Origin: Liolophura sinensis
Lineage: Eukaryota > Mollusca > Polyplacophora > Chitonida > Chitonidae
DNA: 64,000 nucleotides
NCBI RefSeq assembly: GCF_032854445.1
Contig: NC_088302.1
Location: forward strand, 54,096,046 to 54,160,045
Direction: 5' to 3'
Below the pieces are notes generated by a model. That model did not search any database. It saw only the letters and a program-made list of their open reading frames with translations, and was not told the origin of the DNA. This document shows, piece by piece, positions 1-36,717 of the stretch; the stretch's first letter is position 1; every line of letters begins with the position of its first letter. The translations under genes were made by a program, and so were the position numbers.

Positions 1-303
1 CAATCCTACGTCGAGTCACACCCGAGACCTTAAAAGAGGAGGTTGTAACTTCCCGGCTTGACCCTTCAGTATGAAGGGGGTTGTGCCAACTGGCTGATCT
101 GCATCAGTATAATGGCTCGGGCATGGTAGCCTACTTGCCTTCGGTAAGGCGTCCCAGTGAAGCAGCACTAGATCAAAGAGCGGTGGAAATCTGTCCTGCA
201 ACAAGGAGGTGCATTACATGCACTCTAAGGATTCCCTTGTCGTCATATGATTGAAAAATTGTTAAGTACGACGTTAAACCTCAAGCACTCACTCGCTCAA
301 TCA
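1..303 (+). repeat. SINE family B copy, 5' end cut by the window
   Basis: It shares long stretches with the copy at 9099-9442: ttaaaagaggaggttgtaac, cagtataatggctcgggc, tacttgccttcggtaag, gagcggtggaaatc, and the tail gtacgacgttaaacctcaag with cactcactcgctc. Same orientation as the second copy. The tRNA-like head is mostly missing. Confidence 0.85.
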
Positions 304-3300
304 AGTTGTCTGAAATAATACTGAAATCTACGTTACAGTCCCAAGTAAAGGAAGGATACAGGGTCACACCCTTCCATTAGATGATGAATATTATGAAATA
401 TTGAATTTAAATTAGAGTAGAAAAGTGAATAGGGCTAAATTCTAAGACGTTTGAGACAAGCAAGTAGTACCCTCTACACATGCACCAGCAGAGATGAGCA
501 GTATAAACCACTTATATTGGCGTCACACATTTCGTTTGTACTGCGAATATGCATTTATATGTGTATAACCTCTACGCGCATGCATTACATTTAGTATAAA
601 GGCTAGGTTACAGGATGTAATTTGACATCTAAGTTGCAGATAGTCCATGGTACTCACATCCTGATAGGTCAGATGGTTTATTAGGACGATGCGGTTACAG
701 TAATATTGTTCATTTATTGTGATACTGAGTGTTGCACATCCGTCTGTCAGCCTGGGAGCTTTATGGCTGGAATATTGAGTCGTAATGCATAACAAATGTA
801 TGTTTTGTGCATAATGTGCATATAAATTGTTTACATAAATACGATATATGCACTTATTTTGCATCTATACATGATTACATGTCACTTGCACTTTTCCTTA
901 CGGCAGGTATTTGTTGGTGAATTGGCTAAAAAAAGATAATTTGTCATTTCCTGTCCATTTTCAGTAGTGTGTGCCAAATAATTTCATTTAAACTACACTG
1001 GTTATAGATTCGCTGCTAATGGTATCACTACAAGAGTAAGAGCGCCTGCAGCCAGAGGGGCCACTGAGCATCTTTTCTGGTAACGGTTTGTATAACTGTT
1101 CCTGTAAGCTTATGTGGGTTTGTTGAATATAGCGGTCTGGGCTATTGACATTGTACAAATGCCTGATGTAAACCTACTATCCATATCTCTGCACCCTCTG
1201 CGGACAGATCACATATCCAATGAGACATTAGTGATGGCCAGACATCAACGGTGTATGTACGTTCGTCCCGCTTGGGGGCGGTAGGTTAAAACATATTAGT
1301 CAGTTCTGATTGTACGTTACGTAGGTCATAAGGACGGGTACTCGTTTAACGATAGTTCGATTGGAAACACAAACATGCTTATCTTGTAATTTCAGACTAT
1401 TGTCCACAGGCCACTGTCATTTCTCTAATCATCCATAGTAAACCACCCCTGCTGAATTATCTCGATGGGCCCGGGGTAAAACATTAGCCAAATTGTTTTC
1501 CACTCGCATTATACCCACTTCATGGCCTACATTCACATCCGATTTGACAGAGGCCATATTTACAATGCGCGGTATTTAATACACAAGAGCTCTCCATGCT
1601 CAGTCATATAACGGTGTGTAGGTATGTGATATTGTTATTTCATTGCCTCGCTCCGATATTCCAAACACTGCTCGGGATGAATCCTGTACACCACTGACCG
1701 CCAGTCTGACCTCCAGTCTGACCACAGGACTAAGCCACAGGCTCTACCCATCTATAGTTGACAAAGTCAGTCACTCCTGACAAACTTCATCATCATAGTG
1801 TCTGGCATCATCGCGAACTCAAGAAAATGGCGTGCGGTGGTGTAAGTTATTACCTTTTTACTTCCCAGTCCAGCTTGGCCAGCTTGACCAGCCTGGCAAC
1901 ACCAGGTTGCCATTCCTGTTCTGTATGGTTTATTGCTCGTGTATTGTCCAAATCGTCTCCCTTTCATAGTGGTGAATGATTTAATAGTGGTCCTTCTAGC
2001 CCAAAATAACTGACCGTTTATAACCAATGTTGGAAAGTTATGAAACAAGTCATGGTTAAGGTGAAGACAAAGTATAGGGTAGATGAGAAGTTTATAATTA
2101 CCACCAACATGATCAATATATCTTGACTTGGGCTCTGGGTTCTCCGGACTAATGTGATGTATCTCAATAACTTCCAGCCATCTCTTTCTCTGAGTTGTTC
2201 ATGATGTCAGCTTTTCTGCGGCTAGTAATGGCGACAGAAGTTTAGCAACAAGTACAGTTGTGTCTGCTTTGATATTAAGGAACGCCGAAATCATTTTCTG
2301 AGACATGATATTCTAGTATTGAATAAGAAGCAAAGATCATTTAGTGTTATCTCTGTTTTAGTCATCTAGATCCAGAAGAATTTAGTATCCAAACTCAATC
2401 GCTCTTAATGCTTGTCTCGGCTTGGATGACGCGGTTTTCACCAAGCATTCCGCTTCCTCCAACACGAAAATTGACCGCCATCCTATAAATGGAATACTCT
2501 TGAGCCTGGCTTTAAAGAAGAATCAAATAAATAAATAAACGAAGAAATAAATAAATAAATAGTAACTAAAACATATACATGGGGGAAATATTTAAAGGAG
2601 CTCTATATGTAAGATCAGAATCAGTTGTTCCAATTGCATCTATAAAGTCCGAAAGGGAAATTTGGGTAGTTAAAATTTATAGCCTTGGTCGAATTTGTTT
2701 TTCAACGGTTATATGATGTTGATAGTTCCTAGATAAAATTCATGTCGGGTATAAATAAGATCATACTTAGGGTGCTTGTCCAATATTGCAGTGAAATCAT
2801 CAGCTCTGTGCAGTAGATTCATTGAACCGTAAACGGCTGTTCCGAAATGTCATGAGAAAGGTTGAATATTTGCGAAAAAACAGTGACCGGTCTATGGTGC
2901 GACATCAATGCGGCACATCCCTCTACAACTATCTCTTGTGTTTTAATTTATTTTTTATTTTAAAAACGATTTGAGGGTTTTGATTGGCAGTTTGGAGGCT
3001 CAACCATAAGAATTTTTAATATAAAAGAGTGTTTCGTTTTTATCTACATATTGCATATCTGTCAGTTGGCCGGTTACTCTTATTGTATGCCTGTCAGATG
3101 GCCGGTTACTATTCTCACATTGCAGATTTTTACAGTAATGATATAAAAAAAAAACAACTCCTAGAAACCAGTGTGGTATGTTGCATATTTCACGGACGAG
3201 TTGTGGGAATATTTTCTCAGTTTTAACCTTTAGTGTCTGAGGTAACCTTCTAGCCATCATTGCGTATTGCCTGTGTGTAAAAGTGGTGCACGAAGCTGTT

Positions 3301-5660
3301 AATCACTACCTCTGCATCTGCTAGGACATGCGCCGCTTGTACAGAGTTTATTCTGTCGTTTAACGAAGCGTCTTAATTTTGAAATGACCACAGAACTGCG
3401 TAGAAAAGGAAGCAGCGAAGCTTTCAGGTATAATTAGATACCTCATAATTGAGCAATATCTCAGTATAAGGTATTTATCATACACTGGGCTCTGATGTAT
3501 GGTGGTGTCGTGAAAAGATTGCTTCGTGACATAGGCGTTATAAAAACATCTCTACAATATGCTTCTTCACCATCAAATCAATCGGATTTCCAAAAGCTAG
3601 TATCAGTGTAAAATCTGTCGCCATTTCTAAATCTAGTATGGATGTCAAATCTATCTATTCCTCTGTGTACTTGAATTCTTTCTGAAAATAGATTTTTTAC
3701 AAATATATTTTATAACATTCGTATAGCGATGTCCGCGTAATGATGGCGTTAATGCGGCGTGGAATACGGTCTGTGATACAGGTGTTTCAATAGCCCGCCT
3801 TTTGGAATCACTGTAGCCCGGACCAGGATTTACGCTAGTATGACAGGACGACTTGCATTGGGTCCTGTGATAGACTAATATTAGGCTACAGTTGCTTCCA
3901 TGTAGCCTAGACATCATTTAAGTCGGTCTGTATACCCACCTTGTTCTGTATGCACCTATGCCACACTAGGTGTTACATATCTAAGCGATAGGGACAACGT
4001 GAGAGTGACATCAAAGAAAGCGTCAAACGATTTTTTACACTGTCCGAGACTTTTTCACGTTACACTAAGGCTCGACGTATACGAGAGATGAATTAGACTC
4101 GGCTCAACTCAACTGATTGTTCGGAGTTCTCCCCAGTCACTGATGGAACATACGAACGGCATACACGTAACCAGCGAAGTACAACGCTAATACCATGGTG
4201 TCGACGTTCGGGCTGAACTCATTTGGATGTTAGGCCCCTGTACATAACGAGTTTACATTTACTTTCTGTGGGCAGTCATGTTAGCAACACTGACGACATG
4301 AGCATGTCACGCTTTGCATGTAGGTATGCTTGGACTCGGCAGGATACAGCTGTTCTGTGTCACCCTGGCGACGTCAACTCTGAGCCTGCCGCAGAGAGTG
4401 GGTTAATAGAGTTGACTGATAATTTCATGGCTGTTTACAAAATCTATTGACACACGTATACGTACAAATGTAATTAGTTAATAACTTAGCTAACTGCGTA
4501 AAGCGAATTGTTGCGGAAAATTTTAGCTGGCCGGTATATACAGTTCAAGCTAGAAAGCCGTCATAACTCATACTGTGTTGAAATACTTGAGATTTCTTAA
4601 CTGCGGGTACAGCCTTGTCAAGGTTAACTCGTTGCTTTGTGTGTCCACAGCATTCAAGAAGAACAGGAAGTGGGGCTACATAATATTTATGTCCAAAAAC
4701 TGTCAGTAAAGGGTAATGTCGGTTAGCGAGTATGGCAACTTTAACTACCTGTCAAGCTGGATGTGGTATTTTGCAGGGATAAGTGAAAGTATCGTCGTTA
4801 ACACGATAGGCTCGTTTGGCCTCAAATGCCGCGATATCTATATTCTAGACACACCACCGATTAACCAGTGCTGTTAATTTACGGACAGGATTTACTGCAT
4901 TACTTGTTACGCATTGCGGACCGCTATATATGAGGCCAGTGAGGAGCACGTGATTTTGAAGTGAGAAATAGTACACGTCCTCGCCACAAAACAGTCAACC
5001 ACCCTATCCTCAGGGATTCGGGAATTGTGCAGTCCCTCAGTTAGACAAGGGGTTATAGTTGGTATTCTGTCGTATACAGTCGGAGTAGTCATTACATACC
5101 GCTTCAGGCGAGTTTTGTCCTAGTGACACTCCTGTATTAGTCGGACAGAATAACCCTTTTGACAAACCACAAAAGTGAAACACAGCATTTTGTTGAGAGG
5201 GTAAAAAAGAGCCCGCCTGTGGGTGGATAACCACTACCATCTGCTATCACAGGGACCCGGATGTCAACCTAGCTCAGTCGTTCACGAGTTCAAACTTTGA
5301 AGAGCAGGAATGTGTGAGGACGTCCCACACGAGACTTAGCTGATTAGCTTTACTGTTTTGGGCCCACAACTTTGTGTATATACATACGGTAGGATGGCCA
5401 AAGGGAGACCATGATATTCAGTGTACTCAATAAGATATGTGCATAAACTAGCGATCCAGTCCGACCTGATAACACTGTCAACAGACTGATCAGAATGGAC
5501 TGATTGTCTCGGCCTATTTGTATCCGTCTATGTAAGTTGTTAAGAGCTAATCCCGTTCGTTAATGAATTCAGGAGATTATTGGCCCGATCTGTTTTTGTG
5601 AGTGTCTGTGAGTTCAGGCCAGGTTCTGTTAGCTTCGTGTTTGATAATCTGGTTATCACT
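304..5660. other. 5' flank of INF2, no gene recognised
   Basis: I find no convincing coding exon. At 2437-2562 there is a decayed SINE A tail (cctataaatggaatactctt, then a caaataaataaataaac run). The only other structure seen is generic AT-rich sequence. The INF2 promoter and any 5' non-coding exon should lie here. Confidence 0.5.
2437..2562 (+). repeat. decayed SINE A tail
   Basis: Diverged counterpart of the SINE A 3' end: a cttcctccaacacg block, then cgccatcctataaatggaat, then tactcttgag and an AAATA-rich tail. The head is absent. Confidence 0.55.
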
Positions 5661-5674
5661 TTTCTCTCCAACAG
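5661..5674 (+). promoter_or_regulatory. candidate splice acceptor before the first coding exon of INF2
   Basis: A pyrimidine-rich run ending in AG (tttctctccaacag) lies 12 bases upstream of the start codon at 5687. An in-frame TAA at 5645-5647 lies upstream of it. This suggests the first coding exon is preceded by a non-coding 5' exon that I could not locate, so the promoter may be further upstream. It could also be chance. Confidence 0.4.
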
Positions 5675-5686
5675 GCTAAGAAGGCT

Positions 5687-29652
<23,966 letters not shown>

Positions 29653-30460
29653 CATAAACATACTTTGATATTTTCAATGAACACAAAAGAAGCGACTTAT
29701 ATTTATTATTTTATTAGTCTGCAAGAATGGTTTATTTACAGTACGCTGATGACCAGGAGTGCTGAGGAATACTCCTGCTGGTTAACACACGTGTCTCTCA
29801 TGTTACATAGGGACGTGCACAAAGAACACGCGTTTGCAGCAGAATTTTCGTTCTTCCGATACCAGGCATGCGTTTATATAGACCTGTAAAATATCTCAGA
29901 CATCAACCATTTCCTCTTTGCTTTATGTGTATTCTGTCTTTGTGTTCTTCCTGCAAGCATGGTGTTTTATGTTGTCATATTGGCGTTGATATTTTTTTAG
30001 TATCATTCGTAATCAGACTAGTCAATATGATTTTGTTGAAAGTTGAAAGACAACGGGCTTTTTAGCGGACTGGAGTTTGGCGAAAGATGTTTGGTTATAT
30101 GGATGGATGGAATTTTTTTTTACAGGGAATTTATTTGTGTGAAACGACTATTTAAGTGATAATTACTACTGGTTGGTCGTGGCATGTGTAAAATATCGTT
30201 TACAGATAGGTCAAACAAATGTGATTGTGATCAAACTTGAGATGTTGCTTAAAGCTGGCCGATTAAGTCGGACTCAGGTATCATAGTGCTGGATGAAATG
30301 GACGTGTGTATTTGAAAATTCTCCCGTCTGTCTTACGTAGGGGACACGTTGTGAGTCCAAGGATTTCCCGATGTGTCCAAAAACATTGAGATTTTGTTGT
30401 TTTTAGATTATGTTTATAAAGAGACAGGTGCATATTAAAGTTTACGGTGCTCTAAGCACA
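29653..30460 (+). other. probable 3' UTR of INF2
   Basis: This AT-rich sequence follows the stop with no further recognisable frame. An ATTAAA at 30434-30439 is a possible poly(A) signal. The end of the transcript is inferred, not seen. Confidence 0.35.
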
Positions 30461-32150
30461 CGATGTTACTTTCTCTCCTACGTTGTTAATGATTGTTTCA
30501 TACATGTTCTTAATATCAAAATTTGATCAGATCAGTCGATTTTATGTTCTTTACTCCAGGTGTTATGTGTTTGTTTCCTAAGTTCTCCCCACCTGTAAGA
30601 TAAGTTTATGTCACAGGTATGGCCACGTATAAGGTGTGTAGAAAAGGGCTCAAATCCGACGTCTGAAGACGTAAACTCTGGTGAAAAGAGTATAAACATC
30701 ACTCACAAGAGATATAGGTTGGCCGTACACTAAGTTAGTTCGTGATCGCGTGCCTTCCGCCAACGTTACATACTTTGAGCTCAATCTCAATGTGGAGACA
30801 TTTGTTTCTTGTTAAATGAAGGTCGGTTTGCGAATCCAGCCAGCCCTGCTACTCTTTCCTCAACCTATAAACCTGGTCGACATCGTCTTACAAGTAAAAT
30901 ATACTAACCAAGTTTTTAACTATTTACTTGATTGATGTTGACCACACCTTTCAGAGAATTTTTCGTTTATGTGCGTTGGTCGCCAGGCTTATTATTGAAG
31001 GAAAACAGGGCACATTAAAACCACTGTGTTTCGACAGGTATCTGACACACTCTCTGACTCAATCTGGAGTCCAACCAACAAGAGCTAGATTCGGTCGTGC
31101 GACCACATTGGCTATGAAAGGGAATATCAAGATTGGCGATAGTAGCATTTCAGTTAAATGAGCCAGCGAGGGCCATGCCATTCAAATTGGTGGCTATTGA
31201 TGATTGCACAGATCTCTGGAAAAAGCCTTTTATTTTAATATTTGTTTTCACAAAAACATGAAGAACATGAATACCACAGCCAAACTGTAAGGGTTCCACT
31301 ACTGGAGAGTTAAGGTGAGAAAGAACTGGCTTGTTCAACTCTCAGATCAGCGATAGGCCTTACAAAAGATCATACAAAGAAACACGGAGACGATTGAATA
31401 AGTTCAACACATATATCTGAACATAATAGACAAAAAACACAGGTGACAATTATATACAAAACAATACAACTAATTACAAAAATATATAGCCTCTTACTGG
31501 TGACAGCGTCCAAATCTGGATGGAACATTCAGGCTTTCAAAGGTGAGTCAGTCCACGTAAATATAGTATCCACAATTAGGAGGGAAAGCCTCCAATCGAA
31601 AGCCGATATCACAAACCCGATATAACTGTCCCAAATGGACTTGAGTAAATGACTGCGAGCTTCACAACTCTACAGCTCATATTTAGAGACTAACGTAGAT
31701 GGTTTGATCGTAAAGATGTTTACTACATCGATACATATTTTCAGAATGTATGCTCTATGTACAATGACACTAAACTCATCAACACCGAACGCCTCCAGAA
31801 CGTTCGACTGGATTACAGTGCAGGCTATAACGTCACACAAAGGGGAAAATGTGGGTCAGACACAGAGCAGGTCAACTCCAGAACAAACAAAAAAAGACAA
31901 TACAGTATTCAAAGATGGAGTTCGTAGCACAGCAATCACACAATGATCAACAAAAATCTGAAAGCCTATGGTGTTAATTGTATCTTACATTCTACACTTA
32001 CCTCTGATCGGGTGGGTATCCTATATTTTACACTTACACCTAATCAGGTCTCTTACATTCTAGTTATCCTTTATTGGGTATCTCTTATTCTACACTTCTA
32101 CATTACACTTACCTGATCGGATATACATGTACCTTACCCGATAGATTTCA
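30460..32150. other. intergenic, nothing recognised with certainty
   Basis: No gene is supported. About 31190-31950 is A-rich and has the texture of a transposon end (tttattttaatatttg, acaaaaaacacaggtgac), but no partner repeat or target duplication was found. Confidence 0.35.
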
Positions 32151-32159
32151 TCCAACCGT

Positions 32160-32395
32160 TATACCATATCGTGTACATCTCACAGTGTACAGTAATAGCA
32201 TATCTAGTATCTCACAATGTACAGTAATACCATATCGTGCATGTCACAATGTACAGTTATACCATATCTAGTATGTCATAATGTACAGTTATACTATATC
32301 GTCTATCTCACAATGTACAGTTATACCACATCGTGTACATCTCACAGTGTACAGTTATACCATATCGTCCATCTCACATTCAATGTACAATGTAC
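32160..32395 (+). repeat. 32-bp minisatellite, left part
   Basis: Diverged copies of gtacagttataccatatcgt gtatctcacaat. The same unit resumes at 35617 and 38271, so this is one array broken by later insertions. Confidence 0.9.
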
Positions 32396-32806
32396 AATGT
32401 ACACCGGGGCCGTTGTGTTCGTAAATTTGTGCTATTATATTACATAATCGTGCCAAATTTGACCAATGAACTTTAAAATGGATTATTCTGTTGGTGGAAT
32501 GCTCCAGCGTCATGAAGGCACCCTAATGTGCCTTCGTGTCAAGATGATCTATACCGAACGTAAATACCACACCTGTCAGATTTATCAATCTCTTTTATCA
32601 ACTTTGGATGAAGATGAGTTTCTTCTCTCTAGGTTCTCTCTGCAGGAATTGATTGTCTAATTTAATCTGTGGTTTCATTTGTATTTAATTTTAGATCATC
32701 ATAGTAAATTAACACTCCCTTTGTTATGTTATGAACTGGGTATTTACGTGAAGGTTTTAGTGCATGTGCTTTCACTCGCTATCTCTTTGTTTATTACCGG
32801 TACATC

Positions 32807-33388
32807 ATGGATAACACAAGTCAGTACAGAGTGGCAATTGTTACGAGAAGTAAGGATTTAGAGAATGGCAGTGAGATGTTATGGATAATCATGGAACAGA
32901 ATAACAAAAGCGTGCAGGTTACGTCATGTTACCGCCCACCTAACCAACCGGCTCATTTACGTGAGCTTTTTTTAAGTGATCTGGAAGAAAATTTAACTTC
33001 AGTCTTAGCAGAAAATCCCGATGCCATGTTAATAATGGGTGATTTTAATGGTAGATGTATACACTGGGACAAATACTACGATATGAGCGAATTGAAAATG
33101 AGCCTTTATGATATGGCAGCTGGGAAAAATCTTTTTCAACTAATTAATGAACCCACTCGATATACTGATGATGCTGCTTATGTATTGGACTTAATTATAA
33201 CGGATTTTATTGGTTATGCAATTGACTACGGATTTGCCTCACCAATGGCTAATCTCGACCATTGTACTGATTGGTATGGTCTGCGCAATCTTCTCTCTGT
33301 TACACCATTTTATGCCGTTGGTAATATTTTCTCTCATGTTAATGACAAATTATTTGTCTGGAACACTGTTTTTGTCATGCTGCAATGA
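32807..33388 (+). pseudogene. retrotransposon endonuclease fragment
   Basis: Apurinic-endonuclease-like (EEP) domain of a non-LTR element. It shows VTSCYRPPNQPAHL, MLIMGDFNGRCIHWD (catalytic Asp-Asn motif) and LINEPTRY...LDLIITD. The domain runs well to MANLDHC near 33258, after which the frame shifts. The first ~15 residues fit an N-truncated domain. Confidence 0.85.
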
Positions 33389-33839
33389 ATGTATTCCGAA
33401 TAAGAAAGTCACTATTAGACCACGTGACAAGCCTTGGATGACCAACGATGTTCGGCACAAGATACGAGTGAGGAATCGTTGTTTCAACATAAGTCCGATG
33501 GGGAAAAGTTTCGATATTATATATCTAGAAGAGAGGCCAATAATGCTAAACGTCAAGCAATACTGCGTTACTCCACATATTTAAAAGGTAAACTCTCCAA
33601 CCCCCAGCTGAATACAAAAACATACTGATCGATAATGAAATCTCTACTAGGATCGAAAGCAAAACCGCTCATTCCTCCTCTTGCTGTCAATGGCAAAAAC
33701 GTGTCAGATGACGTTGAAAAGGCGAATGAATTCTCTAAATTTTTCGCATCTCAGTCGGCCCCTCATAACGAATCTTTTTAATTATTCCTTGCGGACAGCT
33801 GTCTTTCCAGCAGCATGAAGGCTCCCTCAAGTCTGCCTT

Positions 33840-34310
33840 GTATTTGAAAAAGGAGATAGACATGATGTTTCTAAGTATCGACCAGTGCCCCTTCAACGCT
33901 TTCTTTCTAAGGTCTTAGAGAAGGTCGTGTATAAACATCTGTATGAGTGTTGTATGTCAAATAATCTTCCTATACCACAGGACTCTGGATTTAGAGGTGG
34001 GGATTCGACTGTATGCCAGCTTACAAAAATTGTTCATGACATATACAAAAGTCTTGACAGTGGAAATGACACCTGTTTACTATTTTTAGATGTCAGTAAG
34101 GCATTTGATAAAATTATTTGTGTGACAGAAAAATTAAGGTTTGCCTTAACAGCACAGATATATGCCGGTGTCCACAAGTCATGTAGTGAATGTAAACATA
34201 AATATCTTCTTAATTTTTGTCAATAATATTAGTATGAATATTGAATGTAATATGAACATATTTGCAGATGACACATCCTCGTCTGAAGAAATTTTAGATT
34301 TATCAACATT
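33840..34310 (+). pseudogene. reverse transcriptase fragments of the non-LTR element
   Basis: Motifs in different frames: YRPVPLQRFLSKVLEKVVYK, DSGFRGGDSTVCQL, LLFLDVSKAFDKI (RT motif A) and, after a deletion, FVNNISMNIECNMNIFADDT with the FADD catalytic box near 34259. The segment between motifs A and C is largely missing. Confidence 0.85.
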
Positions 34311-35019
34311 AAGGCTAAACTTAATCGTGATCTTCAACGTCTATCCAACTGGGCTAGTAAATGGCTTGTGTCTTTTAATGCTACCAAAACTGTTTATCTC
34401 TTAATATCTTTGAAAAATAATCCCTCACATCCGAGATTGTATTTAGATGGCGTAGATGTTGAGAGCGTTCCGTCCTATAAACATGTCGGAATTATTCTGC
34501 AACACAATGGTAAATTGAATGAACATGTTAAGAAAAGTATATGAAATTGAGTATGATTAGTCGGGCCAGGCGAACACTTACTAGAAAGTGTATGATCACT
34601 TTGGCTTGATAGTGTCTCCTATTGAATATGGAGATTTTCTATTTGACAACTGCAGCGTTTCAATATCCAACTCATTGGAAAATGTCCAACGCCGAGCAGC
34701 ATTGTTATGTACAGGGGGCTTACGTCGAACTTCATATAAATCTCTTTTAAACGAACTAAAAGAGTCGGCGTAGGTCCAAGCGCATTCTGGTTTTTCATAA
34801 AATTATCAATGGGCTCTCTTCTCCATACCTAAAAACCTGACTAACTAAAAGGTATAACAGCGAAACAAATGCCTACAATCTTATAAATAGACATCACTTT
34901 AGATTATTTAAATGCCCACCTCAGATTTTCTCTTCTTCCTTCTTTCCCAAGACTACCAAAGAATGGAATTCATTGCCTGTTCATATCCAAAACTCTTCAT
35001 TGGAAACAGTTAAGAACTT

Positions 35020-35361
35020 TTGTACTCTCAAGACAGTTTTAACCGTGATCTAACATCTGTGTATAATTCATTTGACACCTTTCCCTCTATTGCGCTCTGT
35101 AGTATGAGAATGCTACTGAGTGCTCTTCACAGTGACCTCTTTAAATATAACATTATTGAGGATCAGTCAAGCGGTAAATGTAAACATAAATGTGAAAATG
35201 CATCTCATTATTTCCTTGACTGCCCTGCCTATGCCACTAATAGAAAGCACTTGCTAATAAGCATCTTTAGAATAATATCTCCTGGAGTTCACCCTTCTGT
35301 ATTTTTGACTAGTTGTACAAACACATTTGTACTATACTCTTATTTGGTTCACCTGAACTAA
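35020..35361 (+). pseudogene. C-terminal tail of non-LTR ORF2
   Basis: KCKHKCENASHYFLDCPAY has the Cys-x3-Cys...His...Cys pattern found at the end of CR1/Jockey-type ORF2 proteins. It belongs to the same decayed element. Confidence 0.8.
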
Positions 35362-35616
35362 GCGTGATCTTAAAATCTGAACATAATTTAATAATCATGG
35401 CCAATAGATTCACCATTCAAACCCAACAGTAATATGATTTGATTTTGATCTTTCTTTGTTCCCATCACTTCATTCTGTACATGTACATGTCATTTGCTCT
35501 CTTTGTTGTCTATGTTATTTTATGTATATACGTTGATTTTATTGTTGAGGAGATCCCTCGTGGCTATACAGCTGTGGGAAATCCTCAATAAACAAATAAG
35601 GAATTACAATTACAGT

Positions 35617-36710
35617 TATACCAGACGGTGTATGTCGTATTGTAAAGTTATACCATATCGTGTATCTGTTAATGTACAATTATACCATATCGCGTATGTC
35701 ACAATGTACAGTTATACCATATCTAGTATCTCACAATATACAGTTTTACCATATCGTCTATCTCACAATGTACAGTTATACCATAATATGTATCTCACAT
35801 GTACAATAATACCACATCGTGTACATCTCACAATTTACAGTTATACCATATCGTCTATCTCACAATTACAGTTATACCAGACGGTGTATGTCGTATTGTA
35901 AAGTTATACCATATCGTGTATCTGTTAATGTACAATTATACCATATCGTGTATGTCACAATGTACAGTTATACCATATCTAGTATCTCACAATATACAGT
36001 TTTACCATATCGTCTATCTCACAGTGTACAGTTATACCATATCTAGTATCTCACAATATACAGTTTTACCATATCGTTTATCTCACAATGTACAGTTATA
36101 CCATAATATGTATCTCACCAGTACAATAATACCACATCGTGTACATCTCACAATTTACAGTTATACCATATCGTCTATCTCACAACGTACAGTTATACCA
36201 GACGGTGTTTCTCTTAATGTACAGTTATACCATATCTTGTATGTCACAATGTACAGTTATACCATAACGTGTATCTTCCAATGCACAATTATACCGTATC
36301 TCACAATGTACAATTGCACTATATCGAGTATCTCACAATGTACAGTTATACATTATGGTCTATCTCACAATGTACAGTTATACCACACCATGTAGTTATA
36401 CCATATCGTGTATCTTACAATGTACAGTTATACCGTATCGTGTATGTCACAATGTTCAGTTATACCGTATCGTGTATCTAACAATGTACAGTTATATCAT
36501 CGTGTATGTCACAATAAACCGTTATACCTTACTGTGTATCTCACAATGTACATGTACAGTTATACCAAACTATGTATCTCACAATGTACAGTTTCCCGTA
36601 TCATGTATCTCACAATGTACAGTTATATCATAACTTTCATTTATACCATATGGTGTATCTAACAGTGTACAGTTATACCATATCGTGTATTTCACAATGT
36701 GCACTTATAC
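35617..36710 (+). repeat. 32-bp minisatellite, middle part
   Basis: Over 30 diverged copies of the 32-bp unit (tataccatatcgtgtatctc / acaatgtacagt). A larger block, 35628-35855, recurs at 35875-36165, showing segmental as well as unit-by-unit duplication. It is interrupted at its right end by the Tc1-type transposon. Confidence 0.92.
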
Positions 36711-36717
36711 TATACTA

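Larger units (their letters stand above)
32410..35604 (+). mobile_element. decayed non-LTR retrotransposon (CR1/Jockey-like)
   Basis: Inserted in the 32-bp minisatellite. It holds, in order, an endonuclease domain (32807-33240), the spacer typical between endonuclease and RT (RDKPWMTNDVRHKIR near 33425), RT pieces (33840-34300) and the Cys-His C-terminal tail (35170-35230). It is broken by frameshifts, stops and internal deletions, and ends in an aataaacaaataagg type 3' tail. It is not capable of coding for a full ORF2. Confidence 0.85.

Noticed and set aside
30928-31161. 77-codon frame on the plus strand downstream of INF2
   Set aside because: No recognisable domain, no splice sites and no link to INF2; composition is like the surrounding intergenic sequence.
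35494-36662. Series of Tyr/Ser/Ile-rich frames
   Set aside because: They are translations of the 32-bp minisatellite in all frames.
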